Shown: in pieces, positions 1-6,367 of the stretch
How positions within the stretch are numbered: position 1 is the stretch's first letter
Layout: every line of letters starts with the position of its first letter
Source of the DNA: an uncultured Lachnospiraceae bacterium
GTDB lineage: Bacteria > Bacillota > Clostridia > Lachnospirales > Lachnospiraceae
NCBI GenBank assembly: GCA_947177465.1
Contig: CAMWUP010000119.1
Coordinates: 1 to 6,433, forward strand
Reading direction: 5' to 3'
Length of the DNA: 6,433 bases
The notes under the pieces: generated by a model
What the model saw: the letters and a program-made list of their open reading frames with translations, nothing else
What the model was told of the DNA's origin: nothing
Databases searched by the model: none
Program-made: the position numbers and the translations under genes

Positions 1-85
1 GCTTTGGAGAATTAGGTTTTGCAGTCCTCAGATTCAGCTGCAGAGTTTTGAGGGAAGCTTCAAGGGTGAAAGGCATAGAGTAAAA
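1..85. other. Leader region before the exonuclease gene; no identified feature
   Basis: A short stretch between the window edge and the first recognisable gene. One forward frame (from base 3) stays open to a TAA at 81-83, two bases before the exonuclease ATG, so it could be the last 26 codons of an upstream gene. Such a short open frame is common by chance and I do not recognise the peptide. The exonuclease frame is also open to the window edge but has no ATG, GTG or TTG codon upstream of 86. No convincing promoter was seen. Confidence 0.3.
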
Positions 86-1057
86 ATGAATTATGTTGTA
101 CTGGATTTAGAATGGAATCAGGGCATGGATAAGAAAAAGAAAGAAAAACGAAGAAACCAGCCCAATTTTGAAATCATTGAAATCGGAGCGGTGCGTCTGG
201 ATGGCAATCGGGTGTTTACGGGAGAGTTCAACAGACTGATAAAGCCGCAGATATACCGAAAGCTTCATCATGTCGCCAAAAAGCTGCTTCATGTGAAGAT
301 GGAGGAACTGCAGAGCGGGAAGCCATTTGTGGAGGTTATGTCAGATTTTCTCGAATGGTGTGGGGAGGATTATGTTTTCTGTACATGGGGACCGCTGGAT
401 TTATCTGAGCTGCAGAGCAATATGCAGTATTATGGCATGAAAGCATTGAAAGATGGTCCCATTCGTTTTTTGGATGTGCAAAAGTTGTTCAGTCTGGCGT
501 ATGATGACGGAAAAAGCCGCTGTGCATTGGAAGCGGCGGTGGATTTTCTTGAAATTGAAAAGGATATTCCGTTTCACAGGGCGTTCAGCGATGCTTATTA
601 TGCAGGAAAAGTGCTGGCAAAAGTACCGGAGCGCTTTTATCAAAATTATTCCTATGATGTGTATCATCCGCCAAGGACAAAGGAGGAGGAGGTACACGTG
701 GTTTTTGAAGGCTATGCGAAAAGTATTTTCCGCATATTTCCGGATAAACAGGCAGCAATGGAGGACAAAGAGGTCGTTAGTACCAAATGCTATTTATGCC
801 ACAAAAGTTTGAGAAAAGTAATCCGCTGGTTTACGCCAAACGGAAAAAATTTTTATTGTGTGGCAAAGTGTAATAAGCATGGTTTTATGAAAGGCAAGCT
901 GCGCATCAAAAAGGCGGAGAAATCAGGAGTTTATGTCATAAAGACCACAAAGCTGATTACAACGGGTGAAAGGGAGGAAATCCGTCTGATAAAGGAGCAT
1001 GCCAAAATGCTTCGTAATAAAAAGAAGCATCCGGAGGTCTTGACAGAGGAAAATTAG
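86..1057 (+). CDS. DEDDh-family 3'-5' exonuclease with Cys-rich C-terminal extension
   Basis: A 323-residue protein whose first 180 residues form an RNase T/DnaQ-type exonuclease fold, which removes nucleotides from 3' ends using two metal ions. Visible motifs are Exo I with D7 and E9 (VVLDLEW), the following FEIIEIGAV strand (28-36), Exo II around D105 (WGPLDLSEL), and Exo III with H164 and D169 (HRAFSDA), giving the DEDDh set. After about residue 200 comes a separate domain with C235-x2-C238 and C258-x3-C262 plus H265, which looks like a small zinc-binding knuckle, then a Lys/Arg-rich end. ATG at 86 is the first usable start, and the protein begins right at the Exo I strand, as is usual for this family. 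A weak GAAAGG lies 12 bases upstream. The substrate, RNA or DNA, cannot be told from sequence. Its stop codon overlaps that of the convergent carboxypeptidase gene. Confidence 0.88.
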   Translation: MNYVVLDLEWNQGMDKKKKEKRRNQPNFEIIEIGAVRLDGNRVFTGEFNRLIKPQIYRKLHHVAKKLLHVKMEELQSGKPFVEVMSDFLEWCGEDYVFCTWGPLDLSELQSNMQYYGMKALKDGPIRFLDVQKLFSLAYDDGKSRCALEAAVDFLEIEKDIPFHRAFSDAYYAGKVLAKVPERFYQNYSYDVYHPPRTKEEEVHVVFEGYAKSIFRIFPDKQAAMEDKEVVSTKCYLCHKSLRKVIRWFTPNGKNFYCVAKCNKHGFMKGKLRIKKAEKSGVYVIKTTKLITTGEREEIRLIKEHAKMLRNKKKHPEVLTEEN

Positions 1058-2649
1058 AAATCATAATCGCGGAAGCGGCTGGGGTGTTTGGCTCTTTTGT
1101 ATTTCCTTGCCCTTCTTGCCTTTCTGACCATTCTTTTCCGGCGTTCTTCTTCCAGCTCGCGTTCTTCTTCCAGCTCTTCCATACGGCGTGCGCGGAGCTT
1201 TTGATAGCGATTGCGTTTTTGGCGGCGTGCGCGCAGCCAGCGTCTGCGTCCACGGCGGTCTCTGGTGGAAAACTGGTAGCTTTTCAGAAAAGCGCGGAGC
1301 AGTATGATGAGGATAATGGCGCCTGCGGTGCCGACAATGCAGAGCAGAACCTTAAAAATATTGATAAAGATGACTCTTTGCCCGTTGGAATGGGACTCCT
1401 TTGAGGCGTCTGACGGCGAGGATTCAAAGTTATAGGGGCTCTCCGGCTGCTTTGCAAAATCCACGGATACCGAACCGACAAACCAGTTGTGATATGTATA
1501 AGTAATGACTGCCGCCGTATTTTCTTCTTCTGTATCATAAGAGATAGAGTAAACGGCATCTGCAAAGGAAGCCGTTTTGGGAAGGATAATGCAGTCTGCT
1601 GTGTTGAGGGAGAGAATCGGCTTTGAGTTGCCGAAAATATCATGGCTGCTGTAAAAGAAACCGGCGTTGTCAATCTGAAACCGGGTTTCTGTCTTTGAGA
1701 CATTGAGACGCTCAAAATTGCCGAAGCCATAATTGAAAAGTGCGATAGTGTCGGTATACTGACTGGGTGCTTCGTCTGCCAGCACGACCGCAATCAGCTT
1801 CATGCCGTCCCGTTCGGCACAGGAAACCAGACTGCTCCTTGCCGCTATCGTATAGCCGGTTTTACTGCCTACCAGATATTCGTAGGCATAGGTTCTTCCG
1901 GGTAAAATCTGATTTCGGGCATTTTCTATAATGTGCTTCGGCTGCTTGTCTGTAGGAGGAAGCTCCAGCCGCGTGGAGGAGGATATCCGGCATAACAGTT
2001 CATTGGCAAAGAAAGCGCGGCCGATAACTGCCAAATCGTAGGCGGAGGTATAGTGATTGTCGTCAGGCAGTCCGTTTGGATTCACGAAATTGGAATCCAC
2101 GCATCCGAGTTCTGCCGCCCTTTCATTCATCAGTACGGCAAAATCCTGCCATGATGTTCCCGTGATATGCTCTGCCACGCCAAAAGCAACTTCGTTTGCG
2201 GAAGCAATCAGTATGGCATTTAAGCATTGTTCCATGGTAAGCTCGTTTCCCACATCAAGGGCAATGTTAGAGCTGTCTCTGGGGGTATCAAAAATAGCGT
2301 CATAGGAAAAGGTGACGACTTCGTCCAAAGAGCAGTTTTCCAGGGCAATCAGGCAGGTCAGGAGCTTGGTTGTGCTTGCCGGGTAGAGCGGCTCGTGTAT
2401 GTTTTTGGCATAAAGGATTACGCCGCTCTCCGCATCGATTAAAATGGCGGATTGGGCGCTGATAACAGGACCTTCCGGCCAGTCTTCAATAGCATTGGAT
2501 TCTATGGGGAGGGCAGTACGCTCTTCCACTTCGGGAAGAACGGGCAGCGCATATACTGTCCGGCAGTTGCAAAGCCATAGGCAGAGGACTGCGAGAGCGG
2601 ATAAGAAAGCAACGGTTTTATGATGAAATCTGTACAATTTGCACAACAA
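1054..2649 (-). CDS. Membrane-anchored D-alanyl-D-alanine carboxypeptidase (peptidase S11, PBP5/DacF-like)
   Basis: Trims the terminal D-Ala from peptidoglycan stem peptides outside the membrane. In the 531-residue reading, a signal peptide covers about 1-34 (hydrophobic 13-27, likely cut after VYA). The penicillin-binding motifs are all present: S92-T-T-K95 with the catalytic serine, S150-A-N152, and K263-T-G265, plus the family block NPNGLPDDNHYTSAYDLA (190-207). A second domain follows, then a Ser-rich linker, a transmembrane helix at about 426-451 and an 80-residue cytoplasmic tail with 34 Lys/Arg. Usual family members are about 380-440 residues, so the tail is the unusual part. The start is uncertain: a TGA lies just upstream and only TTG codons are available at 2649, 2646 and 2637. 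GAAAGG (2650-2655) touches the first, is 3 bases from the second and 12 from the third; TTG 2637 gives the cleanest signal peptide. I cannot separate DacF from DacB or DacA types. Confidence 0.93.
   Translation of the reverse strand: MLCKLYRFHHKTVAFLSALAVLCLWLCNCRTVYALPVLPEVEERTALPIESNAIEDWPEGPVISAQSAILIDAESGVILYAKNIHEPLYPASTTKLLTCLIALENCSLDEVVTFSYDAIFDTPRDSSNIALDVGNELTMEQCLNAILIASANEVAFGVAEHITGTSWQDFAVLMNERAAELGCVDSNFVNPNGLPDDNHYTSAYDLAVIGRAFFANELLCRISSSTRLELPPTDKQPKHIIENARNQILPGRTYAYEYLVGSKTGYTIAARSSLVSCAERDGMKLIAVVLADEAPSQYTDTIALFNYGFGNFERLNVSKTETRFQIDNAGFFYSSHDIFGNSKPILSLNTADCIILPKTASFADAVYSISYDTEEENTAAVITYTYHNWFVGSVSVDFAKQPESPYNFESSPSDASKESHSNGQRVIFINIFKVLLCIVGTAGAIILIILLRAFLKSYQFSTRDRRGRRRWLRARRQKRNRYQKLRARRMEELEEERELEEERRKRMVRKARRARKYKRAKHPSRFRDYDF
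1141..1176. repeat. Perfect 2 x 18 bp tandem duplication in the carboxypeptidase tail
   Basis: Bases 1141-1158 and 1159-1176 are identical 18-mers. The length is a multiple of three, so the frame is kept and the cytoplasmic tail gains a second copy of an acidic LEEERE-type hexapeptide (about residues 493-504). This acidic patch interrupts an otherwise strongly basic tail. The repeat could expand or contract by slippage without breaking the gene. Confidence 0.9.
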
Positions 2650-2708
2650 CCTTTCGTATCAAAATTTGCCATGGTATCGACGGCGCATTTGGCGCTTGTC
2701 ACATATTT

Positions 2709-2736
2709 ATCATACACTATTTTTCCCAAAAGCCAA
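2709..2736 (-). promoter_or_regulatory. Candidate sigma-A promoter for the carboxypeptidase gene
   Basis: Read on the minus strand, TTGGCT (2731-2736, 4 of 6 to TTGACA) is followed after 16 bp by TATGAT (2709-2714, 5 of 6 to TATAAT). It would start transcription near 2702, about 50-65 bases before the TTG start codons. Position and spacing are reasonable; it was found by eye only. Confidence 0.45.
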
Positions 2737-2753
2737 AGCACTAATTTTTTAAC

Positions 2754-2782
2754 TTTTCTTTTGCCGGAAAATGAGATATACT
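2754..2782 (+). promoter_or_regulatory. Candidate promoter for trmB and the FkbM gene
   Basis: TATACT at 2777-2782 is a good -10 hexamer and lies 36 bases before the trmB ATG. The element 17 bp upstream (TTTTCT, 2754-2759) matches the -35 consensus at only 3 of 6 positions. The surrounding DNA is AT-rich, so chance hexamers are likely. It would drive trmB and the coupled downstream gene. Confidence 0.35.
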
Positions 2783-2805
2783 AAAGCATTATAAGGAAAG
2801 AGTAT

Positions 2806-2810
2806 GGTGA
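2806..2810 (+). promoter_or_regulatory. trmB ribosome binding site (GGTGA)
   Basis: GGTGA sits 8 bases before the ATG at 2819 and fixes that start. A second purine-rich element, AAGGA (2793-2797), is 6 bases before an ATG at 2804 that would encode only three codons before TAA (2813-2815), in the same frame as trmB. Confidence 0.6.
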
Positions 2811-2818
2811 AATAAAAT

Positions 2819-3469
2819 ATGCGTCTGAGAAATATTACCGGCTCCCGCGAGATGATAGGAGAGAGCCGCTTTGTGATACAGGAGCCAAAGGTGCTGCGCG
2901 GAAAGTGGCGGGAGCAGTTTGGCAGCGGCAATCCGATACATATTGAAATTGGTATGGGAAAGGGAAAATTTCTGCACACGCTGGCAAAGCAGAATCCTGA
3001 TATCAATTATATCGGTATAGAAAAGTACTCCAGCGTACTGCTCAGAGCCATTCAAAAGTCAGAGGAAGAGGAGCTTCCTAATCTTTTGTTTATCCGTATG
3101 GATGCAGAGGAGCTTTTGGAGGTGTTTGACAAGGGTGAGGTGGACAGGATATATTTGAATTTTTCCGACCCATGGCCCAAGGACAGACATGCCAAACGGC
3201 GGCTTCCTTCGGAACAGTTCTTAAACCGCTATGACATTATTTTAAAGCAGGAAGGGCGGCTTGAATTTAAGACAGATAACAGGGCGCTCTTTGATTTTGC
3301 GGTGGAAGAGCTTGCAAAGACCTGCTGGACGGCAGAGAAAATCACCTATGATTTACACAATGATGCCGATATGCGCGAAGGCAATGTGATGACGGAGTAT
3401 GAGGAAAAGTTTTCCACAATGGGGAATCCCATCTGCAAATATGTGATATACAGAAGAGGAAAAGTGTGA
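2819..3469 (+). CDS. trmB: tRNA (guanine-N7-)-methyltransferase TrmB
   Basis: Uses S-adenosylmethionine to make 7-methylguanosine at position 46 in the variable loop of tRNAs; cytoplasmic. The 216 residues are full length for the bacterial enzyme and resemble Bacillus subtilis TrmB throughout. Visible blocks are the SAM-binding loop HIEIGMGKGKF (41-51), YIGIEKYSSV (64-73) with the acidic residue that contacts the SAM ribose, the catalytic and tRNA-binding block YLNFSDPWPKDRHAKRRL (112-129), FKTDNRALFDF (150-160) and the C-terminal GNVMTEYEEKF (188-198). The N-terminal MRLRN also matches the family, supporting the ATG at 2819. It is divergent from the carboxypeptidase gene and coupled to the following methyltransferase: its TGA (3467-3469) overlaps the next start. 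Confidence 0.97.
   Translation: MRLRNITGSREMIGESRFVIQEPKVLRGKWREQFGSGNPIHIEIGMGKGKFLHTLAKQNPDINYIGIEKYSSVLLRAIQKSEEEELPNLLFIRMDAEELLEVFDKGEVDRIYLNFSDPWPKDRHAKRRLPSEQFLNRYDIILKQEGRLEFKTDNRALFDFAVEELAKTCWTAEKITYDLHNDADMREGNVMTEYEEKFSTMGNPICKYVIYRRGKV
3455..3460 (+). promoter_or_regulatory. Ribosome binding site of the FkbM gene, inside trmB
   Basis: AGAGGA lies within the last codons of trmB, 8 bases before the ATG at 3469 and 5 before an in-frame GTG at 3466. The spacing slightly favours ATG 3469, giving a one-base overlap with the trmB stop; the GTG would give a four-base overlap. Either arrangement means translational coupling. Confidence 0.6.
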
Positions 3470-4677
3470 TGCGGCAGGAAATAGCACAACTGGAAAATAT
3501 ACTGAAGTCATTGCAAAAAATAAACCTTGTCTTTCAGCAGCCCCAAAATGTAAATGGCGGTCTGATTCGAGAGATATTAAATACAGTGGAAGAAGTGAAT
3601 AAGGAGGTCTTTGGCTGCAGAAAGCTGCCGGATATTTTTCTTGAGGAGTGCAAGGACAATGCCGTTTCTTTTCAAGAACAATATGAACGGTGGCTGGGAG
3701 AACTGTTTGGAGAGGTACAATGCAGAAAAGCGCTTCCCACAAAAATTGATTATGATTTTCATGTATTTCTCTCCCATGTTGCGGCTGCAGGTGAGGAAGT
3801 GTTAGCGGAAGAGGCGGCTGTATGTCTCGAAAGAATCAGGCAGAGCGATAGAAATTATTATGAAAATATGAAAAGAATATATAATAATTATGCTCATTTT
3901 TGGGGAACGCTGGATTTGGAGAACGGCGACATCAATTTGATAACAAATCGTGTCCATGAAATAAAAAGCCATTTGAAGGATTTCCGCTGGCTGTATGACA
4001 ATCTGGCAGATTATCGTTCTAAAAAAGTGCTCTATGGAATTCTAAGATATTGGCTGACATTTGATGATGAATATAAAAGTTCTATAAAAGAGAACAATTT
4101 TGATGATTATTATGATTTTGATATTTTAAGCTGTAATGAAGGAGAATGTCTGGTTGACCTGGGAGCATATAATGGAGATTCCACGCTTTCCTTTATAGAT
4201 AATTTTGGAGTTTATAAACGAATTTACTGTTATGAAATGACCGCATCGTCTATGGAAAAGCTGCAGAAAAGACTGGAAGGCTTTGATAATATTGTATACC
4301 GGCAGGTGGCAGCAGGGAATGTGAACGGAAGTGTGCATATGACAGACTTTGAGGGCAACTCTTTCAGCAACACGGTTAATCCACAGGGAAATAAAGAAAT
4401 CCCAATGGTAAAATTAGATGATGATATCAGTGAGCCGGTTACTTTTATTAAAATGGATATTGAAGGCAGTGAGGTAGAGGCGCTGAAAGGTGCAGAACGG
4501 CACATTCGGGAGGATAAGCCCAAGCTTGCAGTCTGCTCTTATCATAATAATCACCACATATATGAGATTCCGAAGCTGATGCGGGAATACAATCCTGAGT
4601 ATAAGCTTTATATGCGGTATAACGGGCCAATGAACCATGTGCTGACGTCAGAATTTGTTACTTTTGCAATTCCTTAA
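3469..4677 (+). CDS. FkbM-family SAM-dependent methyltransferase with long helical N-terminal region
   Basis: About 402 residues (403 if GTG 3466 is used; numbering here counts from that GTG). The C-terminal half is an FkbM-type class I methyltransferase: SAM loop LVDLGAYNGDST (229-240), acidic strand end YCYE (254-257), and the family hallmark FIKMDIEGSEVEALKGAE (327-344). Residues 170-225 (WLYDNLADYRSK and following) match the segment that often precedes this domain. Residues 1-165 are helical, charged and not recognised. There is no signal peptide or membrane segment, so it is cytoplasmic. FkbM proteins methylate hydroxyl groups on glycans or secondary metabolites, but no glycosyltransferase or biosynthetic genes are here, so the substrate is unknown. 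The gene is coupled to trmB. Its centre is AT-rich (12 G/C in bases 4081-4140, against 37 in 2881-2940 within trmB), which may mean a separate origin. No T-tailed terminator follows. Confidence 0.87.
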   Translation: MRQEIAQLENILKSLQKINLVFQQPQNVNGGLIREILNTVEEVNKEVFGCRKLPDIFLEECKDNAVSFQEQYERWLGELFGEVQCRKALPTKIDYDFHVFLSHVAAAGEEVLAEEAAVCLERIRQSDRNYYENMKRIYNNYAHFWGTLDLENGDINLITNRVHEIKSHLKDFRWLYDNLADYRSKKVLYGILRYWLTFDDEYKSSIKENNFDDYYDFDILSCNEGECLVDLGAYNGDSTLSFIDNFGVYKRIYCYEMTASSMEKLQKRLEGFDNIVYRQVAAGNVNGSVHMTDFEGNSFSNTVNPQGNKEIPMVKLDDDISEPVTFIKMDIEGSEVEALKGAERHIREDKPKLAVCSYHNNHHIYEIPKLMREYNPEYKLYMRYNGPMNHVLTSEFVTFAIP

Positions 4678-4770
4678 CGGCTGCATAGCAAAGATAAAGT
4701 GTATGCCGAAGCGGTTATAAGGGAACACTAAGGCAATAAGGTTTTTCGGGCAGATGGGAAGCGTGCAGTA

Positions 4771-4794
4771 CTACATTACTGTAGACATTATAAA
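4771..4794 (+). promoter_or_regulatory. Candidate operator (inverted repeat) and -10 element upstream of trxA
   Basis: CTACA (4771-4775) and TGTAG (4780-4784) form a perfect inverted repeat around four bases, overlapping a second one, CAGTA (4766-4770) with TACTG (4777-4781). Four bases further is TATAAA (4789-4794), a plausible -10, with no good -35 upstream. A repeat in this place could be a repressor site, and TACA/TGTA half-sites recall BlaI/CopY operators, though those normally have a shorter spacer. The rest of the 143-bp gap between FkbM and trxA (4678-4820) holds nothing else I can name. Confidence 0.3.
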
Positions 4795-4805
4795 TTATGA
4801 AAGAG

Positions 4806-4811
4806 AAAGGA
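4806..4811 (+). promoter_or_regulatory. trxA ribosome binding site (AAAGGA)
   Basis: AAAGGA is 9 bases before ATG 4821. The in-frame ATG at 4797 has no such element and would add eight residues not usual in thioredoxins, so this site decides the start. Confidence 0.65.
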
Positions 4812-4820
4812 TGGTGTGTG

Positions 4821-5141
4821 ATGGAATACAAATTTACAAAGCAGAATTTTGAGGAAGAGGTTTTACAATCCTCCCTGCCGGTACTGGTTGATTTTTATGC
4901 GGACTGGTGCGGTCCCTGCAAGATGATGGCTCCCGTGGTGGAGAAGCTTGCAGAAGAGATGGAAGGGAAGCTTAAGGTAGGAAAGCTGAATGTGGATGAA
5001 GAGGAAGAGCTGGCAGCACAGTACAGAGTGTTTAATATTCCGGCTTTTCTGGTTTTCAAAGATGGAAAGGTGGCAGGAAACTGTATTGGCGCCATGAGTG
5101 CGGCACAGTTGAAGGAAAAAATAGAGCAGATACTGGCGTAA
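4821..5141 (+). CDS. trxA: Thioredoxin
   Basis: A small cytoplasmic dithiol protein that reduces disulfides in target proteins and is recharged by thioredoxin reductase, which is not in this window. At 106 residues from ATG 4821 it has the usual thioredoxin length. The redox site W29-C30-G31-P32-C33 is the classical one, preceded by the buried D24 (VLVDFYADWC). The cis-proline P74 lies in FNIPAFLVF, where Ala replaces the more common Thr after the proline. The fold is otherwise standard, with a C-terminal helix. The gene appears to be transcribed alone from the AT-rich region before it, and it ends inside the terminator hairpin: its TAA (5139-5141) lies in the loop. It is convergent with pyrG. 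Confidence 0.96.
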   Translation: MEYKFTKQNFEEEVLQSSLPVLVDFYADWCGPCKMMAPVVEKLAEEMEGKLKVGKLNVDEEEELAAQYRVFNIPAFLVFKDGKVAGNCIGAMSAAQLKEKIEQILA

Positions 5142-5161
5142 GCCGGTACCTGCTCTATTTT
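5118..5161. terminator. Bidirectional intrinsic terminator between trxA and pyrG
   Basis: AAAATAGAGCAG (5118-5129) pairs perfectly with CTGCTCTATTTT (5150-5161). After one A/C mismatch the stem continues as TAC/GTA, a T-G wobble and GGC/GCC, closing on a four-base loop GTAA (5138-5141). On the plus strand the stem ends in four T; on the minus strand the A-run at 5116-5121 gives six T. It can therefore end transcripts of both convergent genes, which are only 33 bp apart. The left arm is trxA coding sequence. Confidence 0.88.
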
Positions 5162-5174
5162 GCCGTTAAAAGTA

Positions 5175-6365
5175 TTATACCTCTTTTTTAAACTGCAGCG
5201 CCGCCGCCACGAGCCCTTTGAAAAGAGGATGCGGTCTGTTGGGGCGGGATTTCAGTTCCGGATGTGCCTGTGTTGCAATATAAAAGCGATGGTCTGTCAA
5301 TTCGCACATTTCCACGATACGGTTGTCGGGGGAGGTACCGGAGAGCTTCAGACCGTGCTCTGTGAGTGCGGCACGGTAATCGTTATTGACCTCGTATCTG
5401 TGCCTGTGACGTTCAGAGATGGTGTCGCTGCCATAAAGTCTGTGTGCAAGGGATTCCTTGGAAAGTACACAGGGATATGCGCCAAGCCGCAGGGTACCGC
5501 CGATGTCCTCCACGCCGCTCTGGTCCGGCATCAGGGCGATAACAGGATGCGTTGTGCCGGAATCAATCTCTATGCTGTGCGCATCGTTAAAACCGACTAC
5601 ATTGCGCGCATATTCTACGATAGTGAGCTGCATGCCAAGACAAATTCCTAAGAAAGGGATATTACTCTCTCTTGCGTACCGGATGGCACAAATCATGCCC
5701 TCTATACCGCGGGCGCCGAAGCCGCCCGGAACTAAAACACCATGCACACCGGCAAGAAGACCCTCCACATTATCGGGCGTTGTGGTTTCGGAATCAATCC
5801 ATTTGATATTTACGGTAGTATGATTGGTGATGCCGCCGTGCTTTAAGGCCTCTACCACGCTGATATAAGCGTCGTGAAGCTGGACATATTTGCCCACAAG
5901 GGCAATCGTTACCTCGTCGGTGGGATGCTTTAAGTCCTCCACCATTTCCTGCCAGTCAGTTAAATCGGGGGCGGGACATTCCAGACGAAGACATTCACAG
6001 GCCACCTGCGCCAAATGCTCTTTTTCCATGGCGAGAGGCGCTTCATACAGATGCTTCACATCCAGATTCTGAAGTACGTGATTGTTGGGAACATTACAGA
6101 ACAGGGCAATTTTATCCTTAATATCCTGCTCAAGCGGATGTTCGCTGCGGCAGACAATAATATCAGGCCAGATTCCCATACCTTGTAAGTCTTTTACGCT
6201 TGCCTGAGTAGGTTTTGTTTTTAGTTCTTGAGAAGCATTCAGGTAGGGAATCAAGGTAACATGAATCAAAATAGCGTTGTCATGTCCCACTTCATGCTGA
6301 AACTGGCGGATGGACTCAAGGAAGGGCTGGCTCTCGATGTCGCCCACGGTGCCGCCTACCTCAAT
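5175..6365 (-). CDS. pyrG: CTP synthase, C-terminal about three quarters (cut by contig end)
   Basis: Makes CTP from UTP, ATP and glutamine, the last step of pyrimidine nucleotide synthesis; cytoplasmic. The retained part begins at EVGGTVGDIES, matching about residue 140 of E. coli PyrG (where E140 is a magnesium ligand), and runs to the natural C-terminus. Counting from V at 6347 as residue 1, the UTP-site block KTKPTQ is at 43-48, the link to the glutaminase at about 140-150, the oxyanion loop PGGFG at 207-211, the catalytic Cys in GICLGMQ (C236) and the His-Glu pair in AHPEL (H362, E364). All three glutaminase triad residues are intact. The missing first 140 or so residues hold the P-loop of the synthetase domain. 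The frame fails at 6363-6371 where adapter sequence begins, so this is an assembly edge, not a pseudogene. The GTG at 6347 is an internal valine, not a start. Confidence 0.95.
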   Translation of the reverse strand: MEVGGTVGDIESQPFLESIRQFQHEVGHDNAILIHVTLIPYLNASQELKTKPTQASVKDLQGMGIWPDIIVCRSEHPLEQDIKDKIALFCNVPNNHVLQNLDVKHLYEAPLAMEKEHLAQVACECLRLECPAPDLTDWQEMVEDLKHPTDEVTIALVGKYVQLHDAYISVVEALKHGGITNHTTVNIKWIDSETTTPDNVEGLLAGVHGVLVPGGFGARGIEGMICAIRYARESNIPFLGICLGMQLTIVEYARNVVGFNDAHSIEIDSGTTHPVIALMPDQSGVEDIGGTLRLGAYPCVLSKESLAHRLYGSDTISERHRHRYEVNNDYRAALTEHGLKLSGTSPDNRIVEMCELTDHRFYIATQAHPELKSRPNRPHPLFKGLVAAALQFKKEV

Positions 6366-6367
6366 AA

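Noticed and set aside
3..83. Open frame ending two bases before the exonuclease start, possibly the end of an upstream gene
   Set aside because: Only 26 codons are visible, they match nothing I know, and an open frame this short is likely by chance.
1284..1793. Minus-strand frame of 169 codons within the carboxypeptidase gene
   Set aside because: It is an out-of-frame shadow of the carboxypeptidase; the Ser/Pro/Arg-rich product has no family features.
2502..2741. Minus-strand frame starting upstream of the carboxypeptidase and overlapping its signal peptide region
   Set aside because: It starts in the promoter region and runs out of frame into the real gene. I considered a frameshifted longer N-terminus, but the signal peptide of the main frame is complete without it.
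4643..4650. Perfect palindrome TGACGTCA
   Set aside because: It lies inside the FkbM coding region and an eight-base palindrome is expected by chance; no regulatory context.
4683..4706. Inverted repeat GCATA/TATGC after the FkbM stop as a terminator
   Set aside because: The stem is only five base pairs with a 14-base loop and no T-run follows.
4789..4803. PerR/Fur-like box near the trxA leader
   Set aside because: Aligned by eye to TTATAAT-N-ATTATAA it matches only about 9 of 14 positions in AT-rich DNA, which is not convincing.
5160..5651. Open forward frame of 163 codons opposite pyrG
   Set aside because: It lies entirely antisense to a clearly conserved CTP synthase and has no recognisable domain or ribosome binding site.
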